DNA of 64,000 nt from Magnetaquicoccus sp039908525 (GTDB taxonomy: Bacteria > Pseudomonadota > Magnetococcia > Magnetococcales > Magnetaquicoccaceae), in assembly GCA_039908525.1 (NCBI GenBank), contig JAMOAY010000014.1, positions 24,073 through 88,072 on the forward strand. Direction: 5' to 3'. Of this stretch, positions 35,929-45,631 are shown piece by piece; within the stretch, counting starts at the first letter, position 1; every line of letters begins with the position of its first letter. Under the pieces are notes generated by a model, which saw only the letters and a list, made by a program, of their open reading frames with translations, searched no databases and was not told the origin of the DNA. The translations under genes and the position numbers were made by a program.

Positions 35929-37521
35929 ATGCAGATCAGCGTCGCCGAAATCAGCGCAATCATCAAGAAGCAGATCGCCGGCTATGGCCAGGAGGCGGAG
36001 ATCTCTGAGGTTGGAGAGATCATCGCCGTCGGCGATGGGATCGCCAGGGCCTATGGCCTGGACAAAGTGATGGCCGGGGAGTTGGTGCAGTTTGATGACG
36101 GCACCCAAGGCATGGCCCTCAACCTGGAGGAGGACAATGTCGGTATCGTGGTCTTTGGTTCCGATGTCGGCATCAAGGAGGGATCGAAGGTCAAGCGTAC
36201 CGGGCGCATCGTGGATGTGCCGGTGGGCAAAGCGTTGCTGGGGCGGGTGGTGGATGCCCTGGGGGCCCCCATTGATGGCAAGGGGGCCATTGAGGCGACG
36301 GAGCGGCAGATTGTGGAGCGGATTGCCCCTGGTATCATCGCCCGCAAGTCGGTGCATGAGCCTTTGTATACCGGTCTCAAGGCTCTGGATGCTTTGGTGC
36401 CGATTGGTCGCGGGCAGCGGGAGTTGATTATCGGTGACCGCCAGACTGGCAAGACGGCGGTGGCGGTGGACACCATCATCAACCAGAAGCGGACCCACGA
36501 GACGGGCAAGCCGGTTTATTGTGTCTATGTAGCCATCGGGCAGAAGCGTTCCACGGTGGCCCAGGTGGTCAAGGTGTTGGAGAGTCATGGCGCCATGGCC
36601 TACACCACGGTGGTGGCTGCCACGGCCTCCGAGCCGGCGCCCATGCAGTTTCTGGCCCCCTATTCCGGTTGTGCCATGGGGGAGTATTTCCGCGACAATG
36701 GCATGCATGCGCTGATCATCTACGATGATCTTTCCAAGCAGGCGGTGGCCTATCGGCAGATGTCTCTGATCCTGCGCCGTCCGCCGGGCCGCGAGGCCTA
36801 TCCGGGGGATGTTTTCTATCTCCATTCCCGCCTGCTGGAGCGGGCTGCCAAGATGAACGATGCCCATGGTGGTGGTTCGTTGACGGCGTTGCCGATCATT
36901 GAGACGCAGGGGGGCGACGTGTCGGCCTATATTCCGACCAATGTGATCTCCATTACCGACGGTCAGATCTTTTTGGAGTCGGATCTGTTTTACTCCGGCA
37001 TGCGGCCGGCCATTTCGGTGGGTCTGTCGGTCTCCCGGGTGGGTGGTTCTGCCCAGGTCAAGGCCACCAAGCAGGTGGCGGGGTCGCTGCGTTTGGATTT
37101 GGCGCAGTTCCGTGAAATGGCGGCTTTCGCCCAGTTTGGCTCGGACCTGGATGCTTCCACGCTCAAATTGATTCATCGCGGCGAGCGGTTGATGGAGTTG
37201 CTGAAGCAGCTTCAGTATCAGCCGCTCTCCATGGAGGAGCAGGTGGTCATTCTGTTTGCCGGCACCCGGGGCATGTTGGATGCGGTTCCGGTCAAGCAGG
37301 TCAACCAGGTGGAGCGGTTGATTCTGGAGCATTTCCGCACCCAGCAGAAGGATCTGTTGGCCACCATTCGCACCGATGAGAAGCTGACAGAAGCGACCGA
37401 GAAGCAGTTGCAGGGGGTGCTGAGCCAGTTTATCGCCAGACATGCGAGCGGCGGTGAGGATGGTGCTTTTACCAAGGCGTTGGCGGAGCAGGTGGAAAAC
37501 CTGATGCATACGACCGCCTGA
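35929..37521 (+). CDS. atpA: ATP synthase F1 subunit alpha
   Basis: 530 residues, somewhat longer than the usual 500-515. Walker A is GDRQTGKTAVAVDTIINQK; GQKRSTVAQVVK and SVGLSVSRVGGSAQVKA follow, the latter holding the arginine finger (SVSRVG). Non-catalytic nucleotide-binding subunit of the F1 head. Preceded by GAGGG. Confidence 0.97.
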   Translation: MQISVAEISAIIKKQIAGYGQEAEISEVGEIIAVGDGIARAYGLDKVMAGELVQFDDGTQGMALNLEEDNVGIVVFGSDVGIKEGSKVKRTGRIVDVPVGKALLGRVVDALGAPIDGKGAIEATERQIVERIAPGIIARKSVHEPLYTGLKALDALVPIGRGQRELIIGDRQTGKTAVAVDTIINQKRTHETGKPVYCVYVAIGQKRSTVAQVVKVLESHGAMAYTTVVAATASEPAPMQFLAPYSGCAMGEYFRDNGMHALIIYDDLSKQAVAYRQMSLILRRPPGREAYPGDVFYLHSRLLERAAKMNDAHGGGSLTALPIIETQGGDVSAYIPTNVISITDGQIFLESDLFYSGMRPAISVGLSVSRVGGSAQVKATKQVAGSLRLDLAQFREMAAFAQFGSDLDASTLKLIHRGERLMELLKQLQYQPLSMEEQVVILFAGTRGMLDAVPVKQVNQVERLILEHFRTQQKDLLATIRTDEKLTEATEKQLQGVLSQFIARHASGGEDGAFTKALAEQVENLMHTTA

Positions 37522-37577
37522 TGGGTGCAGGCTTGGGCGCGTCGCATCGTCGAACACGTATGGGGAGTCGCTGAATT

Positions 37578-38468
37578 ATGGCCAGTTTGAAAGCCCTGCG
37601 GCAACGGATCCGCTCGGTTACCAGCACGCGGCAGATTACCAAGGCAATGAAGATGGTGGCGGCTGCCAAACTGCGCCGTTCCCAGGAGCGCGCTTTTGCC
37701 ACCCGCCCTTACAGCCAAATGATGGGCCGCATGGTGCAGTCCATTGCCGGTCGGGTGGGCAAGAGCTCGGCCCCGCCCCTGTTGGTGGGGCGTTCCGAGC
37801 CGCAAAAGCATGTGGAGTTGGTGGTGTTTACTGCCGATCGTGGTTTGTGCGGCAGTTTCAACAGCAGTTCGATTCGTGCGGTGCGCAGCAAGGTTGCCGA
37901 GTTGCGGGCGGCCGGGTTTCAGGTTTCCCTGACCTGTGTCGGGCGCAAGGGGAGTGATGTGCTCGGTCGTCAGTTTGGCGCCATGGTTCGCCGGTCTCAT
38001 ACCGGCATGAGCAAGCATTTGACCTTTGAGTGGGCGGAGCAGGAGATTGCCCAACCTTTGCTGCAGGATTTTGAGCATGGCCGGTTTGATTCCTGTTTCA
38101 TTGTCTACAATGCTTTTGTCTCTGCCATGACGCAGACGCTGACTTGGCGGCAGATCATCCCGGTGCCCGATGCGGGTGGGCAGGATGGGCAGGAGGGTGG
38201 GGTGGCTGCGCCGCCGATCTATGAACCGGAGGAGGATGAGATTCTCGCCGATCTGTTGCCGCGCAACGTGGCGGTGCAGATTTACCAGGCGTTGGTGGAG
38301 TCGGACGCCTCGGAGAACGGGGCGAGGATGACGGCGATGGACAATGCGGTGCGCAATGCCGGCGGCATGTTGCGCCGTTTGAACATCACCTACAACCGTA
38401 CCCGCCAGGCCGCCATCACCACCGAGTTGATGGAAATTATCAGTGGTTCCGAGTCGTTGAAGGGCTGA
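37578..38468 (+). CDS. atpG: ATP synthase F1 subunit gamma
   Basis: 296 residues. The N-terminal helix ALRQRIRSVTSTRQITKAMK and the C-terminal NAGGMLRRLNITYNRTRQAA-ITTELMEI region form the rotor coiled coil; TADRGLCGSFNSS is the conserved central motif. It turns inside the alpha/beta ring. Confidence 0.97.
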   Translation: MASLKALRQRIRSVTSTRQITKAMKMVAAAKLRRSQERAFATRPYSQMMGRMVQSIAGRVGKSSAPPLLVGRSEPQKHVELVVFTADRGLCGSFNSSSIRAVRSKVAELRAAGFQVSLTCVGRKGSDVLGRQFGAMVRRSHTGMSKHLTFEWAEQEIAQPLLQDFEHGRFDSCFIVYNAFVSAMTQTLTWRQIIPVPDAGGQDGQEGGVAAPPIYEPEEDEILADLLPRNVAVQIYQALVESDASENGARMTAMDNAVRNAGGMLRRLNITYNRTRQAAITTELMEIISGSESLKG

Positions 38469-38559
38469 TATCTGTTTGATTGCGCGGCGCGGTGGGGCCT
38501 GCGACCGTATCAATTCCCCCCTCTCCCCAGGGAGGGGTCAGCGTGGAGGAGTTTGTGCA

Positions 38560-39978
38560 ATGAGTGGAAGCATGGGAAGGGTTGTGCAGGTGGTGGGCCC
38601 GGTTGTTGATGTTCGGTTTGAGGGTGAGCTGCCGGCGATTCTCAATGCCCTTCACATAGACCGGGGCAAGGAGGGTCGGCTGGTGTTGGAGGTTTCCCAG
38701 CATATTGGCGAGGGGACGGTGCGCACCATCTCCATGCACAGCACGGATGGTATTGTGCGTGGGGATGCGGTGGCCGATACCGGCAAGCCGATCATGGTGC
38801 CTGTGGGCAATCCCACCTTGGGGCGCATCATCAACGTGGTGGGGGATCCCTTGGACAATCTGGGCCCGGTGGAGACCCAGGATTTTGCGCCGATTCACCG
38901 TTCGGCGCCGGCTTTTTCCGAGCAGTCGACGGAGGCCGAGATCCTTGAGACCGGCATCAAGGTGGTGGATCTGCTGGCTCCCTACGCCAAGGGGGGCAAG
39001 ATTGGCCTGTTTGGTGGTGCGGGGGTGGGCAAGACGGTGTTGATCATGGAGCTGATCAACAATGTGGCCCAGGGGCATGGTGGTTTTTCGGTTTTTGCCG
39101 GTGTGGGGGAGCGGACCCGTGAGGGTAACGATCTCTACCGGGAGATGATCGAGTCCAAGGTGATTGATCCCCACAGTTGGAAGAACTCCAAGAGCGCTCT
39201 GGTTTACGGTCAGATGAATGAGCCGCCGGGGGCTCGTGCCCGGGTGGCTCTCACCGGTTTGACGGTGGCGGAGTATTTCCGCGATGTGGCCAATCAGGAT
39301 GTTTTGCTGTTTATCGACAATATTTTCCGTTTCACTCAGGCGGGTTCGGAGGTGTCGGCGCTGTTGGGACGCATTCCTTCGGCGGTGGGTTATCAGCCTA
39401 CTCTGGCCACCGACATGGGTACCCTGCAGGAGCGCATCACCTCCACCAAGAGCGGTTCCATCACCTCGGTGCAGGCCATCTATGTTCCGGCCGACGATCT
39501 GACCGACCCGGCCCCGGCCACCGCTTTCTCCCATTTGGATGCCACCACGGTGTTGTCGCGGCAGATTGCCGAGATGGGCATCTATCCGGCGGTGGACCCG
39601 CTGGACTCCACCTCCCGTCTTCTGGACCCTCAGGTGGTGGGCGAGGAGCATTACCGGGTGGCCCGTGCGGTGCAGGAGGTGTTGCAGACCTACAAGTCGC
39701 TGCAGGATATCATCGCCATTCTGGGTATGGACGAGCTTTCCGAGGATGACAAGCTGACCGTCTATCGGGCGCGCAAGATCCAGCGTTTCCTTTCCCAGTC
39801 CTTCCATGTTGCGGAGGCCTTCACCGGCAAGAAGGGGGTGTATGTCCCGTTGAAGGAGACCATTCGCAGCTTCAAGGAGATTGTCGAGGGCAAGCATGAC
39901 AGCCTGCCAGAGGCGGCCTTTTACATGGTCGGCACCATTGACGATGCTGTGGAGAAAGCCCGCAAGTTGGCCGAGTGA
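38560..39978 (+). CDS. atpD: ATP synthase F1 subunit beta
   Basis: 472 residues from ATG 38560, with GGAGGA about 12 bases upstream. Walker A is GGAGVGKTVLIMELINN; catalytic Glu in GVGERTREGNDLY; VLLFIDNIFRFTQAGSEVSA is the Walker B region; DELSEDDKLTV is the DELSEED lever. Catalytic subunit. In-frame codons upstream to 38476 have no family similarity and were excluded. Confidence 0.98.
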   Translation: MSGSMGRVVQVVGPVVDVRFEGELPAILNALHIDRGKEGRLVLEVSQHIGEGTVRTISMHSTDGIVRGDAVADTGKPIMVPVGNPTLGRIINVVGDPLDNLGPVETQDFAPIHRSAPAFSEQSTEAEILETGIKVVDLLAPYAKGGKIGLFGGAGVGKTVLIMELINNVAQGHGGFSVFAGVGERTREGNDLYREMIESKVIDPHSWKNSKSALVYGQMNEPPGARARVALTGLTVAEYFRDVANQDVLLFIDNIFRFTQAGSEVSALLGRIPSAVGYQPTLATDMGTLQERITSTKSGSITSVQAIYVPADDLTDPAPATAFSHLDATTVLSRQIAEMGIYPAVDPLDSTSRLLDPQVVGEEHYRVARAVQEVLQTYKSLQDIIAILGMDELSEDDKLTVYRARKIQRFLSQSFHVAEAFTGKKGVYVPLKETIRSFKEIVEGKHDSLPEAAFYMVGTIDDAVEKARKLAE

Positions 39979-40069
39979 TTGTTTGACTGTCCTGGTCAGC
40001 GGCCTGCCCGTTTGATCGTGTTTGATGATGCGGTCTGCGCGGTTTGGCGACCGTCAGGAGGAGGCTTCC

Positions 40070-40495
40070 ATGTCCGTCACCTTTCAGTTTGACTTGGTTA
40101 CCCCGGAAAAGCGTCTGCTCACCCAGGATGAGATGATGTTGACTGTGCCGGGCGCGGAGGGTTATTTCGGTGTGCTGCCCGGACATGCGCCGATGGTCTC
40201 GTTGCTGACCATGGGGGTATTGACCGTCGGGGAGGGGCGGGGAGCGGTGCGCTATGCCCTGTCGGGGGGGTATGCCGAGGTTCTGCCGGAGCGTACCACC
40301 ATCCTGGCGGACCGGGTGGTCTGTTGGGATGCCATTGATCCGGTTGCGGTCGAGGCGGAGAAAAAAGAGGCCTTGGAGCGGGGAGCGGAAGTGCGGGACG
40401 ATGAAGCCGCCAGCCGCTATTGGAAGAAGCGCCAGGGTTTTGCCGATCTTTGCCTGGATGTGCACAAGCAGTATCTCTCTCGCTCGACCTCTTAA
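40070..40495 (+). CDS. atpC: ATP synthase F1 subunit epsilon
   Basis: 141 residues from ATG 40070 with AGGAGG upstream. FQFDLVTPEKRLLTQDEMML, VPGAEGYFGVLPGHAPMVSL and YALSGGYAEVLPERTTILAD are the beta-sandwich marks; the C-terminal helical part follows. Central-stalk subunit that inhibits hydrolysis. Last gene of the F1 operon; a palindromic element starts 2 bases after its stop. Confidence 0.96.
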   Translation: MSVTFQFDLVTPEKRLLTQDEMMLTVPGAEGYFGVLPGHAPMVSLLTMGVLTVGEGRGAVRYALSGGYAEVLPERTTILADRVVCWDAIDPVAVEAEKKEALERGAEVRDDEAASRYWKKRQGFADLCLDVHKQYLSRSTS

Positions 40496-40496
40496 G

Positions 40497-40626
40497 CCGC
40501 GCCCGTTTTGAGATGCGTAGTTCTCGGGGCTTCGCCCCGGACCCCACCAGGGGCTTTGCCCCTGGACCCCACCAGGGGGATGATCCCCCTGGACCCTCAG
40601 GAGCTATACATCCTATGCTGGGTCCG
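40497..40626. repeat. Short dispersed palindromic element, twin of 19241-19370
   Basis: Hairpins GGGGCTTCGCCCC, CCAGGGGCTTTGCCCCTGG and CCAGGGGGATGATCCCCCTGG in a row, with extra similarity on both flanks to the copy after the parB cluster. It separates atpC from glmU. GGGGC-rich translations across it are an artefact of the hairpins. Confidence 0.85.
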
Positions 40627-40681
40627 GCTTTTCGCCGCGCCGTTCACGACATGCCCGGTCCAGGGGACATTTGATTCACGG

Positions 40682-42052
40682 ATGAGCAACTGCACCATTC
40701 TCGTGTTGGCCGCCGGGCAGGGCACCCGGATGCGCTCCTCTTTGCCCAAGGTCCTGTTTCCTCTGGCGGGTCGTTCGCTGTTGGGTCATGTATTGGCCAC
40801 CGCCCGTGCCGTGCAGCCGCAGAGGTTGGCGGTGGTGGTTGGTCACCAGGCGGATAAAATTCAAGCCACTTTTCCAGATGATGATCTTACCTGGGTGCAT
40901 CAGGCGCAGCGGTTGGGCACAGCCCATGCGGTACAGTGTGCCTTGCCGTTTCTGTCGGGTTTGACCGGGGAGTTATTGATCCTCAGCGGGGATACCCCGC
41001 TGGTGGAGGTGTCGTTGTTGGAGGCGCTTCTGGCTCAGCATCGTCGGACGGGGGCGGGTGTGACGGTGGTCAGCATGACGCAGGAGGCGCCCACAGGGTA
41101 TGGGCGGATTTTACGGGATGGGGCAGGGGATCTGGTGCGGGTGGTGGAGGAGCGAGATGCCAGTGCGGCCGAGCGGGCCATCACCGAGGTGAACAGTGGC
41201 ATTTATTGTGTGGATGTGACCCGGTTGGGGGGGTGGTTGCAGCAGGTGGCCGCCGAGAATGCCCAGAATGAGTTTTATCTGCCGGATATTCTTGCCATTG
41301 CCAAGATGGAGGGGGGTGTGGGGGTGTTGCACCATGGGGATGCCGACTCTCTGTCGGGTGTCAACGACCGGCGGCAGCTCTCCCGGTTGGAGGGGGTGTT
41401 GCGGGATCGTCTGGTCGCCCATTGGCAGGGGATGGGGGTCACGTTTACCGATCCTCGTTCCTGTTGGTTGGCGGTGGATGTCGTGTTGGGCCAGGACAGT
41501 TGCATTGAGCCCCACGTGATCCTGGGTGAAGCCACCGTGATCGGTGAAGGGTGTCGGGTGGGCCCTTTTTGTGAGATACGGCAGAGTCGGATCGGGACGG
41601 GTTGTCAGATCAAGGGGTTTTGTCATATCGAGGGGGCGGTGGTGGAGGGGGGCAGTGTGGTGGGGCCTTATGCGCGTTTGCGTCCGGGCTCCGTGCTGGC
41701 GGCGGGGGTCCGAGTGGGCAATTTTTGTGAGATCAAGCAATCTTTTATTGGTGAGGGTTCCAAGGTGAACCATCTTTCCTATATTGGTGATACCCAGATG
41801 GGCAAGGGGGTCAATGTGGGGGCGGGGACGATCACCTGCAATTATGATGGGGTGCACAAGCATCGGACGGTCATCGGGGATGGGGTTTTTATTGGCTCGG
41901 ACAGTCAGTTGGTGGCTCCGGTTCGGGTGGGGGATGGGGCGGTGATTGGGGCGGGGACGACGGTGACCAAGGAGGTTCCGGCGGAGGCTCTGGCGGTTTC
42001 GCGGACACCGCAGAGCCATGTGGCCCAATGGAAAAAGCGGCAAAAAACATAG
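40682..42052 (+). CDS. glmU: Bifunctional UDP-GlcNAc pyrophosphorylase / glucosamine-1-phosphate acetyltransferase
   Basis: 456 residues from ATG 40682. The N-terminal nucleotidyltransferase has LAAGQGTRMRSSLPKVLFPL, QRLGTAHAVQCAL and LSGDTPLV. The C-terminal left-handed beta helix shows hexapeptide repeats (IGEGCRVGPFCEIRQSRIGT and later), and NVGAGTITCNYDGVHKHRTV carries the acetyltransferase site. It makes UDP-GlcNAc for peptidoglycan and LPS. The longer in-frame extension upstream is repeat sequence. Confidence 0.97.
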   Translation: MSNCTILVLAAGQGTRMRSSLPKVLFPLAGRSLLGHVLATARAVQPQRLAVVVGHQADKIQATFPDDDLTWVHQAQRLGTAHAVQCALPFLSGLTGELLILSGDTPLVEVSLLEALLAQHRRTGAGVTVVSMTQEAPTGYGRILRDGAGDLVRVVEERDASAAERAITEVNSGIYCVDVTRLGGWLQQVAAENAQNEFYLPDILAIAKMEGGVGVLHHGDADSLSGVNDRRQLSRLEGVLRDRLVAHWQGMGVTFTDPRSCWLAVDVVLGQDSCIEPHVILGEATVIGEGCRVGPFCEIRQSRIGTGCQIKGFCHIEGAVVEGGSVVGPYARLRPGSVLAAGVRVGNFCEIKQSFIGEGSKVNHLSYIGDTQMGKGVNVGAGTITCNYDGVHKHRTVIGDGVFIGSDSQLVAPVRVGDGAVIGAGTTVTKEVPAEALAVSRTPQSHVAQWKKRQKT

Positions 42053-42055
42053 TCA

Positions 42056-42110
42056 TTACCAGGGCTCCGCCCTGGACCCGCCAGGGGAGATAATCTCCCC
42101 TGGACCCCAT
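42056..42110. repeat. Single-arm tip of the dispersed palindromic element
   Basis: CCAGGGCTCCGCCCTGG followed by CCAGGGGAGATAATCTCCCC and ACCCCAT, identical to the right tips of copies A, B and C. It occupies almost the whole 85-base gap between glmU and glmS. Confidence 0.88.
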
Positions 42111-42137
42111 GAGACTTTTTGCTCAGGAATGCAATCG

Positions 42138-43964
42138 ATGTGCGGTATTATCGGTGTTATCGGCGAACGCAATGCCACGCCTATTCTGGTGGAAGGGCTG
42201 AAACGGCTGGAATATCGGGGCTACGACTCGGCAGGCATCGCCGTGCTGCAAGGCGAGGATCTGCAACTGGCCCGGGTCAAAGGCAAACTGCTGCGCCTGG
42301 AGGAGTACCTGGCGGAAACCCCCTGTACCGGACCGGTGGGCATCGGCCATACCCGATGGGCCACCCATGGCCCACCCACCCAGGAGAATGCCCACCCCCA
42401 CACCTCCCAACGGGTGGCCGTGGTCCACAACGGCATCATCGAAAATTACCAGGCCCTTCGCCAGCAACTGCAAGAGACAGGCGTGGTTTTCCGATCGGCC
42501 ACTGACACGGAGGTGGTGCCCCACCTGATCGAACGGGAGCTGCAACGCGGCCTGGAGGCAGAAGAGGCGGTGCGGGCAGCGGTGCGACAACTGGAAGGGG
42601 CCTTTGCCCTGGGCATCCTTATTCGCGGCGAGACAGAGCTGCTGATCGCCGTGCGCCGGGGATCTCCCCTGCTGATTGGCCTGGGGGAGGGGGAGAATTT
42701 TATCGCCTCGGACGCCTCGCCCTTGGTGCCCTACACCCGCCGCATGCTGTTTCTGCAAGACAATGACGTAGCCGTGTTGCGGCGCGACACGGTACGGATC
42801 ACCGATCTGGCCGGTCAAGAGGTGCAACGACCCATCAAACATTCCCAGGTCAGCGCCGCTTTTACCGACAAGTGGCCCCATCGACACTACATGCAGAAAG
42901 AGATCTTCGAACAGCCGACGGTACTGGGGGAGACCCTGAAAGGGCTGATCGATGCGGCCTCCCGCCGCGTGCAGCTGGAGTCATCCCTGGGCGGGATCGA
43001 TCTGACGACCGTGCAGGCGGTCAATGTGGTGGCGTGCGGCACCTCCTGGCATGCCGGTCTGGTGGGACGCTACTGGATTGAACAACTGGCCCGTCTGCCG
43101 GTGAACGTGGACATTGCCTCCGAGTACCGCTACCGGGAGCCGCCCAGTCTGCCGGGCGCGATCACCGTGGTGATCTCCCAGAGCGGAGAGACGGCAGACA
43201 CCCTGGCGGCCCTGCGCTTTGCACGACGCCATGGACAGCCGGTGTTGGCGATCGTCAATGTGCCGGAATCCACCATCGCCCGGGAGGCGGACGGGGTGCT
43301 GTATACCCAGGCGGGTCCGGAGATCGGCGTGGCCTCCACCAAGGCGTTTACCACCCAGCTGCTGGTGTTGGCCTGTCTGGCGGTGGCCTTTGCCCGGGCC
43401 AAGGGGGTGCTGAGCGCCGCTCAGGAGGCAGAGCAGGTGGATGAGCTTTTGCGCATTCCGGCCATGATGGAACAGGTGCTGGGTCAAGATGAGGCCATTC
43501 TGGCCATCGCGCGGCTGTGGATGCATGCGCCGGGATTTCTCTTTCTGGGGCGGGGAACCCTGTTCCCGGTGGCCCTGGAAGGGGCGCTGAAACTCAAAGA
43601 GATCACCTATATTCACGCCGAAGGATACGCGGCGGGAGAGATGAAACATGGACCGATTGCCCTGATCGACGAGCAGCTGCCGGTGGTGGTGATTGCCCCC
43701 CGGGACGCACTGTTTGAAAAGGTGATGAGCAATCTGGAAGAGGCACGGGCCCGCGGAGGGCGGATTCTGGTGCTGACCACCGCGCTGGAAGGGGGGGAGA
43801 TGCCGGCTGCGGAAGCGGTTTTGACCATCACCCGCTGCGGGATGTTGGCCACGCCCATTTTGTATGTCGCGCCGTTGCAGCTGTTGGCCTACCACATCGC
43901 GGTGCTGAAAGGGACCGATGTGGATCAACCGCGCAATCTGGCCAAAAGCGTGACGGTGGAATAG
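42138..43964 (+). CDS. glmS: Glutamine--fructose-6-phosphate aminotransferase GlmS
   Basis: 608 residues from ATG 42138, chosen so that the catalytic Cys is residue 2 (MCGIIGVIGERN); an ATG nine bases earlier would bury it. Glutaminase marks are LEYRGYDSAG, GHTRWATHGPPTQENAHPH and VVHNGIIENY. The two SIS domains carry ACGTSWHAGLV, VISQSGETADTL, EGYAAGEMKHGPIAL and a C-terminal QPRNLAKSVTVE. It makes glucosamine-6-phosphate, feeding GlmU next door. AGGA lies nine bases upstream. Confidence 0.97.
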   Translation: MCGIIGVIGERNATPILVEGLKRLEYRGYDSAGIAVLQGEDLQLARVKGKLLRLEEYLAETPCTGPVGIGHTRWATHGPPTQENAHPHTSQRVAVVHNGIIENYQALRQQLQETGVVFRSATDTEVVPHLIERELQRGLEAEEAVRAAVRQLEGAFALGILIRGETELLIAVRRGSPLLIGLGEGENFIASDASPLVPYTRRMLFLQDNDVAVLRRDTVRITDLAGQEVQRPIKHSQVSAAFTDKWPHRHYMQKEIFEQPTVLGETLKGLIDAASRRVQLESSLGGIDLTTVQAVNVVACGTSWHAGLVGRYWIEQLARLPVNVDIASEYRYREPPSLPGAITVVISQSGETADTLAALRFARRHGQPVLAIVNVPESTIAREADGVLYTQAGPEIGVASTKAFTTQLLVLACLAVAFARAKGVLSAAQEAEQVDELLRIPAMMEQVLGQDEAILAIARLWMHAPGFLFLGRGTLFPVALEGALKLKEITYIHAEGYAAGEMKHGPIALIDEQLPVVVIAPRDALFEKVMSNLEEARARGGRILVLTTALEGGEMPAAEAVLTITRCGMLATPILYVAPLQLLAYHIAVLKGTDVDQPRNLAKSVTVE

Positions 43965-43973
43965 ACACGGCCA

Positions 43974-44702
43974 TCAAATCGTCCAGCAGCGGATCAAGGC
44001 GTCCCACACCTGCGTCGTCGGATGATTGGAGGGCGTGGGCCGTTCTGTCGGTTTCGCGGGGGCGGCGAGGGGAGGCTGCGTTTCTGGAACGGGCGGAACA
44101 GTCGCCGGAACCGGCTGGGTCGTGGCCAGCGGCGCTTGTCGCGCTTCCACCTCCCCTTCCGGATCCCCCCTCTCCTGGCTCTGGTAACCCAGCTCGGCGT
44201 AATCGATCAAAACCCGCACCGCATCGCTCAAACCCGGCAGGGCGTGCCGCTGCCGGAAAGCCTCCAGCAGACGGAAGGCCTGCCAGGGCAGCGCCCGCTG
44301 CTCGGTTTCCAGCAGATGGCGAATGGTCACCTCCATGGAGCCCCGATTGGGGCCAAACAGCGCCTTTTTGCGGCTCCGCAACAGGCTGTGGGTCTCCTCG
44401 GAGATGGTGATCTGCACCGCACCCTTGGCCGCCTCGAACTGTGCCCGGCGAATCTCCGCAAAAATACGCCGGCGGGTCTCCGGGCGCAGGAAACGCTCCA
44501 TCCAGTCGTCCAGCAGAGGCAACACGGCATCGTTGGTCTGGGATTCATGCGGGATTTTCCGGAAAGCCAGCACCGCTTCCGTGGTCAAACGGAACCGCTC
44601 GGCGTGTATGGCCCAGTCAATCGTCGCCCAGACCAGATTGAAATTGTCATGGGTGACGATTTCGACAATGTCTCGTGACGCTGTTATCCTGCCATCGTTC
44701 AT
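43974..44702 (-). CDS. Unknown protein with ribbon-helix-helix-like segments
   Basis: 242 residues, no family recognised. Residues about 90-130 (GAVQITISEETHSLLRSRKK then SMEVTIRHLLETE) have a strand followed by two helices, and residues about 150-170 (LPGLSDAVRVLIDYAELGYQ) resemble a second helix pair of the kind found in ribbon-helix-helix DNA-binding proteins. The last 65 residues are Pro/Thr/Ala-rich and probably disordered. It converges on glmS with 9 bases between stops and diverges from the BI-1 gene. A DNA-binding role is only a suggestion. Confidence 0.65.
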   Translation of the reverse strand: MNDGRITASRDIVEIVTHDNFNLVWATIDWAIHAERFRLTTEAVLAFRKIPHESQTNDAVLPLLDDWMERFLRPETRRRIFAEIRRAQFEAAKGAVQITISEETHSLLRSRKKALFGPNRGSMEVTIRHLLETEQRALPWQAFRLLEAFRQRHALPGLSDAVRVLIDYAELGYQSQERGDPEGEVEARQAPLATTQPVPATVPPVPETQPPLAAPAKPTERPTPSNHPTTQVWDALIRCWTI

Positions 44703-44887
44703 AAACCTCCAACCTCCTGCTTGGTATTATAAATGCATTCCAGGTGGATGTCATCAAAATTTTGCATAAATTGTCGATTCCCTGTGCGGTTTGTCTTAGA
44801 CTATCTGCGGAACTTTGCTAGAATCACTCTGTCGGATCAGGTGCTGTTGCCTGTTGTGTTACTTTTGCAACCATGAGGAGAATGACG

Positions 44888-45604
44888 ATGGACGATCCTT
44901 CTGCCAAAACCCGCACGGCGGTTTGGGGCGTGGAGAACGCGCCCAAAACTGCGGCAGAGACCACGGTGCCGTACAGTCCCACCGCCCTGGCCAACAGAGC
45001 GGTTGACTATTTGAAGCAGGTTTATGCCATGCTGGCAGCCAGCATGATTGTGGCGGTGGCCGCCGGTTATGTGGGCATGACCCTGCCGTTTGCCCGTGAA
45101 CATCCCATCATCCTGCTGTTGATGATGCTGGGCGCCATGTTTCTGGCCTTCATGGTGCAGAATGCCGCGACCCTGTTTTTGTTTACCGGTCTTTCCGGGC
45201 TTTCCATCGGGCCGGTCATCGCCTTCTATGTGGGGGCCGGGCTCTCCCATGTGGTGGGAGAGGCGGTCTTCATGACCGGCGCCGTCTTCATCGGCCTGAG
45301 CGTGTACGCCATCACCACCCGTCGGGATCTCTCCATGATCGGGGGCATGCTGTTCGCCGGGTTGATCGTGCTGCTGGTCGGTGGTCTGCTGAATCTCTTT
45401 TTCCACTCCACGGCGCTCTCTTTTGCCCTCTCCGCGTGTGGCAGCGTCATCTTTTCCGGCTACATCCTGTACGAAACCCAGCAGCTCCGGGACAATCCCG
45501 ACGCCGTCGCCCCTTCGGTGGCTGCCCTCTCCATGTACCTGAATGTGGTCAATCTTTTCCTGAGCCTGTTGCGTCTGCTGGGCATTCTGGAGAGCAAGGA
45601 TTAA
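44888..45604 (+). CDS. Bax inhibitor-1/YccA family membrane protein
   Basis: 238 residues from ATG 44888 with GAGGAG seven bases upstream (in-frame ATGs at 44873 and 44882 are too close to that site). Seven membrane segments, beginning YLKQVYAMLAASMIVAVAAG and ending YLNVVNLFLSLLRLLGI; the segment LFAGLIVLLVGGLLNLFF and ILYETQQL with its acidic residue are typical. Relatives are pH-sensitive calcium leak channels or FtsH-interacting proteins. Confidence 0.92.
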   Translation: MDDPSAKTRTAVWGVENAPKTAAETTVPYSPTALANRAVDYLKQVYAMLAASMIVAVAAGYVGMTLPFAREHPIILLLMMLGAMFLAFMVQNAATLFLFTGLSGLSIGPVIAFYVGAGLSHVVGEAVFMTGAVFIGLSVYAITTRRDLSMIGGMLFAGLIVLLVGGLLNLFFHSTALSFALSACGSVIFSGYILYETQQLRDNPDAVAPSVAALSMYLNVVNLFLSLLRLLGILESKD

Positions 45605-45631
45605 GGCACTCCAGAGGGTGAGAGGTCTGGG

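Noticed and set aside
38517..38536. CCCCTC...GAGGGG hairpin between atpG and atpD as a terminator
   Set aside because: The stem is short, inside an operon with strong coupling, and no T run follows.
40508..40681. N-terminal extension of GlmU into the preceding element
   Set aside because: The extension is translated repeat sequence, while MSNCTILVLAAGQGTR at 40682 is the normal GlmU start.
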